Below, in pieces: positions 60,291 through 64,000 of a stretch of DNA of 64,000 nt. The position numbers were made by a program, and so were the translations under genes. The notes beneath the pieces are model-generated. The model saw only the letters and a list, made by a program, of their open reading frames with translations. It did no database searches and was not told the DNA's origin. The DNA comes from Caulobacter sp. 17J80-11. GTDB lineage: Bacteria > Pseudomonadota > Alphaproteobacteria > Caulobacterales > Caulobacteraceae. Position 1 is the first letter of the stretch, and the number at the start of each line of letters is the position of its first letter. The stretch is taken from contig NZ_JACSJI010000001.1 of the NCBI RefSeq assembly GCF_014349105.1, positions 1-64,000 of the forward strand. The letters are read 5' to 3'.

Positions 60291-61235
60291 TTACTTGCCG
60301 AGCTTGCTCAGCTCGTCCATCAGGGCCGGCACGGCGGTCTTGTAGTCCGTGACCCAGCCGTAGTCGGCGATCTGGAAGATCGGCGCGTCGGCGTCCTTGT
60401 TGATCGCCACGATCACCTTGGAGTCCTTCATGCCGGCCAGGTGCTGGATGGCGCCCGAGATGCCGATGGCGATGTAGAGCGACGGGGCGACCACCTTGCC
60501 GGTCTGGCCGACCTGGTAGTCGTTCGGCGCGTAGCCGGCGTCCACGGCCGCGCGCGAGGCGCCGACGGCGGCGCCCAGCTTGTCGGCCAGGGGCTCGAGC
60601 ACCTTGTTGAACTCCTCGGCGGAGCCCATGGCGCGGCCGCCGGAGACGATGATCTTGGCCGCGCCCAGTTCCGGGCGGTCCGACTTCACCATCTCCTCGC
60701 CGACGAAGTCGGTCTTCGGCGCGCTTTCGCCGCCCGACAGCTTCTCGACCGGGGCCGAGCCGCCTTCACCGGCCGCCTTGAAGGCGGTGGTGCGCACGGT
60801 GATGACCTTCTTGGCCTCGTTCGACTGCACCGTCTCCATGGCGTTGCCGGCGTAGATCGGGCGCACGAAGGTCGAGCCGTCGACCACTTCGACGATGTCG
60901 GAGATCTGGCTGACGTCCAGCTTGGCGGCGATGCGCGGGGCGAAGTTCTTGCCGGCCGAGGTGGCCGGGGTCAGGACGGCGTCGTAGCCGCCCATCATCG
61001 GCACGATGGCGGCCTCGACCGCCTCGGCGATCATCTTGCCCAGGGCCGGGCTCTCGGCCACCAGCACCTTGCGCACGCCGTCGATCTTGGCGGCCTGGGC
61101 CGCGGCGGCCTCGGCGCCCTGGCCCAGCACCAGCACGTCGACGTCGTTCGACAGCGCCTTGGCGGCGGTCACGGTCTTATGCGTGGTGTCGCGGACGTGG
61201 GCGTTGTCGTGATCGGCAATGACGAGAACGGCCAT
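60291..61235 (-). CDS. etfA: electron transfer flavoprotein alpha subunit
   Basis: 314 residues. The C-terminal FAD domain shows SGGRAMGS and [20 protein letters not shown], the family signature. With EtfB it collects electrons from acyl-CoA and other dehydrogenases and passes them to the quinone pool. The ATG overlaps the etfB stop (TAATG), so both subunits are made together. Confidence 0.97.
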   Translation of the reverse strand: MAVLVIADHDNAHVRDTTHKTVTAAKALSNDVDVLVLGQGAEAAAAQAAKIDGVRKVLVAESPALGKMIAEAVEAAIVPMMGGYDAVLTPATSAGKNFAPRIAAKLDVSQISDIVEVVDGSTFVRPIYAGNAMETVQSNEAKKVITVRTTAFKAAGEGGSAPVEKLSGGESAPKTDFVGEEMVKSDRPELGAAKIIVSGGRAMGSAEEFNKVLEPLADKLGAAVGASRAAVDAGYAPNDYQVGQTGKVVAPSLYIAIGISGAIQHLAGMKDSKVIVAINKDADAPIFQIADYGWVTDYKTAVPALMDELSKLGK

Positions 61236-61984
61236 TACAGCACCCCCGCTTCGTTACGCAGCTTGGCCACCAGGTCGGCGGCCCCTTCGACCTTGATGCC
61301 GGCCTGGCGCTTGGCCGGCTCGGTCACCTTCAGAACCTTCAGGCGCGGCGAGACGTCGACCCCGTAGTCGGCCGGCGACTTCACGTCGATCGGCTTCTTC
61401 TTGGCCTTCATGATGTTCGGCAGCGAGGCGTAGCGCGGCTCGTTCAGGCGCAGGTCGGTGGTCACCACCGCCGGCAGGGCCACCGACAGGGTCTGCAGAC
61501 CGCCGTCGATTTCGCGGGTGACCGCCGCCTTGTCGCCGCTCATCTCGACCTTCGAGGCGAAGGTGGCCTGCGGCCAGTCGAGCAGGGCGGCCAGCATCTG
61601 GCCGGTGGCGTTGTTGTCGCCGTCGATCGCCTGCTTGCCCATCAGCACCATCTGCGGCGCTTCCTCGGCCACCACGGCCTTGAGCAGCTTGGCGACGCCC
61701 AGCGGCTCCACGTCCTGGTCCGACTGGATCAGGATGCCGCGGTCGGCGCCCATGGCCAGGGCCGTCCGCAGGGTTTCCTGCGCCTGGGTCGGCCCGACCG
61801 AGACCACCACGATCTCGGAGACGACGCCCTTTTCCTTCAGCCGGACGGCTTCTTCGACGGCGATCTCGTCGAAGGGATTCATCGACATCTTCACGTTGGC
61901 GAGGTCGACGCCGGACTGATCCGGCTTCACCCGGACCTTCACATTGTAATCGATCACCCGTTTGACCGGGACCAGAACCTTCAT
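61235..61984 (-). CDS. etfB: electron transfer flavoprotein beta subunit
   Basis: 249 residues. [18 protein letters not shown] is the standard EtfB start; the AMP-binding part contains [17 protein letters not shown] and the C-terminal arm that reaches into EtfA is present. First gene of etfBA. The pduO-HIG1 pair lies upstream on the same strand, separated by one opposite-strand gene. Confidence 0.97.
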   Translation of the reverse strand: MKVLVPVKRVIDYNVKVRVKPDQSGVDLANVKMSMNPFDEIAVEEAVRLKEKGVVSEIVVVSVGPTQAQETLRTALAMGADRGILIQSDQDVEPLGVAKLLKAVVAEEAPQMVLMGKQAIDGDNNATGQMLAALLDWPQATFASKVEMSGDKAAVTREIDGGLQTLSVALPAVVTTDLRLNEPRYASLPNIMKAKKKPIDVKSPADYGVDVSPRLKVLKVTEPAKRQAGIKVEGAADLVAKLRNEAGVL

Positions 61985-62148
61985 GGTCGCTTGCGCCCTT
62001 AGGATTGGGGAGGCGGGGCGCAGCGATTAGGTCGCGCCCGCGAGGCGGCGCGCAAAGTGGCGAGGGCGGCGGGGGCTGTCAACGTAACGCAGGGGAAGCG
62101 GCGCTCTGCGACTTGCAAACCGTGTTCGGCGGCTAGATAGAGCGGAGC

Positions 62149-62451
62149 ATGAACGACCGTCTCATCAACCGCATGAAGGTGATCTTCCTGGTCCTGTTCG
62201 GCGTCGGCGTGGCCGGCGTCTGGGCGTACCAGTGGTTCTGGGCGCGCCCGGCCAAGGCCTGCGCCGAGGCCGAGGCCTGGTGGGACAACGCCAGCCGCAC
62301 CTGCGCGCGTCCGGTGTTCCTGTCCGACGTCACCGGCCGCCCGGTCGGCGCCAAGCGCACGCCCGAGCAGGTCGAGGCCGCCCGCGCCAAGTCCGGCCTG
62401 AAGCGCGAAGCGCAGGTCCAGGCGGAAGAGGCGGCGGCCAAGAAGGACTGA
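62149..62451 (+). CDS. small membrane-anchored protein of unknown function
   Basis: 100 residues. One membrane helix (VIFLVLFGVGVAGVWAYQWF) follows a short basic N-terminus. The outer part contains CAEAEAWWDNASRTCARPVFLSDVTGR, with two cysteines likely forming a disulfide, then a charged Ala/Glu/Lys helix. It lies on the plus strand between etfB and pduO and faces pduO tail to tail, three bases apart. No family recognised. Confidence 0.7.
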   Translation: MNDRLINRMKVIFLVLFGVGVAGVWAYQWFWARPAKACAEAEAWWDNASRTCARPVFLSDVTGRPVGAKRTPEQVEAARAKSGLKREAQVQAEEAAAKKD

Positions 62452-62454
62452 CGC

Positions 62455-63033
62455 CTAGCGCGTCGCGCCCGGCTTCCACAGCACGTCGGCGGCGCCGTTG
62501 TCGTTGGCCCGGCGCGAGGCGACGAAGAACCAGTCCGACAGCCGGTTCAGGTATTTCAGCGCCTCGGCGTTGATGGCCTCGCCCTCGGTCCCGGCCAGAC
62601 GCACGGCCTCGCGTTCGGCCCGGCGGCTGACGGTGCGGGCCAGATGCAGGTGGGCGGCGAGCGCGGACCCGCCCGGGAGCACGAAGCTGTCCAGCGGCGC
62701 CATGTCGGCGTTCATCTCGTCAATCTCGTTTTCCAGCCGCTCGACCTGGCCGGCCAGGATGCGCAGCGGCGCCCAGCCCAGATCCTTCCCGCGGTCGGGC
62801 GTGGCCAGGTCGGCCCCGAGGTCGAACAGCTCGTTCTGGATGCGGCCGAGCGCCGCGTCGAGCCAGCCGTCGGCGCCGGCGTGCAGGCGCGCCAGGCCCA
62901 CGCAGGCGTTGGTCTCGTCGACCGAACCGTAGGCCTCCACGCGCGCGTCAGTTTTGGCGACCGGCTCGCCGGTTGCCAGGCGGGTCGCGCCCTTGTCGCC
63001 GGTGCGCGTGTAGATGCGGTTCAGGGTGACCAT
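62455..63033 (-). CDS. PduO-type cob(I)alamin adenosyltransferase
   Basis: 192 residues. The nucleotide-binding start RIYTRTGDKGATRLATGE, the motif VDETNACVGLARL and the basic block ARTVSRRAERE are all characteristic. It makes adenosylcobalamin from cob(I)alamin and ATP. The ATG overlaps the HIG1 stop (TGATG). In alphaproteobacteria this gene is often close to etfBA and hbd; methylmalonyl-CoA mutase, one likely user of the cofactor, is not in the window. Confidence 0.93.
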   Translation of the reverse strand: MVTLNRIYTRTGDKGATRLATGEPVAKTDARVEAYGSVDETNACVGLARLHAGADGWLDAALGRIQNELFDLGADLATPDRGKDLGWAPLRILAGQVERLENEIDEMNADMAPLDSFVLPGGSALAAHLHLARTVSRRAEREAVRLAGTEGEAINAEALKYLNRLSDWFFVASRRANDNGAADVLWKPGATR

Positions 63034-63239
63034 CAGCCGACGGTCTGTTTGCGCCACCAGAAGGCGATGACCAGGATGATGATGGCCACCGCCTGCAGCG
63101 CCACGCGCAGCCGCATCAGCTTGTTGGACCGCGAACGGGCGTACTCGCCGCCGCGATAAAGCGAATAGATTCCCCACCCCAGGGTTGCGGTGACCGCCAG
63201 CAGGGCGAGCGGAATCAGGACGTTGAACAAGGTCTCCAT
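63033..63239 (-). CDS. HIG1-domain twin-helix membrane protein
   Basis: 68 residues with two membrane helices (LFNVLIPLALLAVTATLGWG and RLRVALQAVAIIILVIAF) joined by a short loop containing RSNKLMRLR, the HIG1 signature. In mitochondria HIG1 proteins support cytochrome oxidase assembly; the bacterial role is unknown. Coupled with pduO. Confidence 0.88.
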   Translation of the reverse strand: METLFNVLIPLALLAVTATLGWGIYSLYRGGEYARSRSNKLMRLRVALQAVAIIILVIAFWWRKQTVG

Positions 63240-63545
63240 GGGTCGACCCTAGAGCAATTTGGCCCCCGATGGGGAGCCGAGGGCATTGAATCGCCCGATT
63301 TCCCGTCGACAACGGCGCGCGACGAGGAGGAGGGGGCGTGCGTGCGAATTTCGCCGAGCAAGTTCAGCCAACTTGGCACAACGGCGTCGCTCGCCATTTA
63401 ATTGCACTGTTCGGCGACCTGCGACCTCTGGACACATCCCTTTCCAGCAACGAAATGTCATTATCCGACTCGGGTCGGGCGACGAGCCCGTCATTGGTTG
63501 AACAAGTTCGATGAGCGGGCGGCTCTGTCGCTCGGCGCAGGTGAA
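63240..63545 (+). promoter_or_regulatory. 306-bp gap with candidate TetR operators
   Basis: No convincing gene. The inverted repeat CAAGTT-N5-AACTTG lies at 63359-63375, and GAACAAGTTC at 63500-63509 contains the same CAAGTT half-site 37 bases before the TetR start. Both are reasonable sites for autoregulation by that protein and for control of the divergent HIG1-pduO pair. Confidence 0.4.
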
Positions 63546-64000
63546 ATGAAGCAAACTTCCGTTCGCGTTCCCTACGAGCCGGTCGAGGTCGCCCCGGTGA
63601 CCACCAACCGGCGTGTCCTGTCCAAGATCCGCACCCGCCAAAAGGTGCTCGAGGCCGCCCGCCAGCTCTTCACCGAGCGCGGCTACGAAGCCTCGACGAT
63701 CCGCGACATCGCCAAGCACGCCGGCATGTCGACGGGCGCGGTGTTCGCCAACTTCGAGGACAAGTCCGACCTCTTCGAAGCGGTGTTGATGGAAGACATG
63801 GAGCGGGTGGCCGAGCGCATGCGCGCCGCCGCCGCCGTCGAAGCCCCGGTCAACGACAAGCTGCTGTCGGTGTTCTCGGCCGGCTACGAGTACCACCTGG
63901 AGCACCTGCCGCTGATGCAGGCGATCATCGCCCAGTCGTGGCTGCGCCCGCTGAACGCGGAGCTCCGCGCCCGCGCCGCCGCCAAGGTGCTGCTGGGCAT
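63546..64000 (+). CDS. TetR-family transcriptional regulator (3' truncated by window edge)
   Basis: 151 complete codons are visible before the window ends. The N-terminal HTH is clear: RQKVLEAARQLFTERGYE and TIRDIAKHAGMSTGAVFANF, with EDKSDLFEAVL following. Before it lies an unusually long ~30-residue basic extension. The ligand-binding helical domain has just begun. The ATG was chosen by AGGTG just upstream. It is divergent from HIG1-pduO across 306 bp. The target and ligand are unknown. Confidence 0.88.
   Translation, partial: MKQTSVRVPYEPVEVAPVTTNRRVLSKIRTRQKVLEAARQLFTERGYEASTIRDIAKHAGMSTGAVFANFEDKSDLFEAVLMEDMERVAERMRAAAAVEAPVNDKLLSVFSAGYEYHLEHLPLMQAIIAQSWLRPLNAELRARAAAKVLLG

Noticed and set aside
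63259-63501. 80-codon plus-strand frame upstream of the TetR gene
   Set aside because: Arg/Ser-rich, without third-position bias or ribosome-binding site; it lies in a promoter region.
1-64000. tRNA, rRNA, prophage or insertion-sequence genes
   Set aside because: I looked for tRNA-like cloverleaf ends, transposase and integrase motifs and phage structural genes and saw none.

Overview
The window is very GC-rich DNA with codons ending almost always in G or C. Short genes run in overlapping ATGA/GTGA strings, and a podJ homologue sits behind a perfect TTAA-N7-TTAA CtrA-type box. Together with hisC, etfBA, ftsEX and HIG1-pduO neighbourhoods typical of alphaproteobacteria, this points to a member of the Caulobacterales, close to Caulobacter or Phenylobacterium. 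That assignment is inference from gene content and sequence style; no rRNA or tRNA gene is present. Most of the window is ordinary chromosome.

Layout: 1-2.5 kb holds the end of a proline-rich repeat protein, a secreted LGFP-repeat protein and motA. 2.8-7.7 kb holds small envelope proteins, mnmC, an amino-acid permease and an EF-hand protein. The EF-hand gene is divergent from an OmpR/EnvZ-type pair (7.9-10.1 kb). 10.2-14.3 kb is a cyoABCD quinol oxidase operon, followed by a hybrid kinase and a FAD/Rieske oxidoreductase. 18-24.6 kb holds envelope and membrane genes, including an MprF-like lipid transferase and podJ. 24.7-26.9 kb is a three-gene membrane operon. 26.9-33 kb is DNA repair: an Lhr-type helicase with PdeM, facing a DinG-like helicase. 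33-38.6 kb is metabolism (Fe-alcohol dehydrogenase, thioesterase, chorismate-mutase-like protein, HisC, GST). 38.6-47.6 kb carries two blocks of familiar alphaproteobacterial order: plsC-ydcF-ftsX-ftsE facing a zinc-ribbon gene and hpt, and argH-lptM-lysA-DUF4175 facing tlpA. The DUF4175 gene is cut down to its N-terminal quarter.

The most unusual part is 47.6-50.85 kb on the minus strand. A LuxR-type HTH gene leads a string of at least seven tightly coupled reading frames. Five are paralogous multi-spanning membrane proteins, one is a 32-codon internally deleted copy of the same family, and two are small unrecognised proteins. Every junction is an overlapping xTGA, always [G/C]TGA followed by [A/G/C]C. 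The LuxR frame has no stop of its own and stays open to the end of the second small ORF, while a different frame clearly codes in the middle. I do not recognise this locus as a described system.

51-52.9 kb is a cluster of four alanine-rich lipoproteins. 53-64 kb holds hbd, a TonB receptor, an MHYT hybrid kinase, etfBA, pduO, a HIG1 protein and the start of a TetR regulator. The receptor and kinase appear to split the usual etfBA-hbd neighbourhood. Repeat hairpins of the kind scattered through Caulobacterales genomes sit between convergent genes (33.04-33.12 and 37.68-37.85 kb) and in other intergenic gaps.
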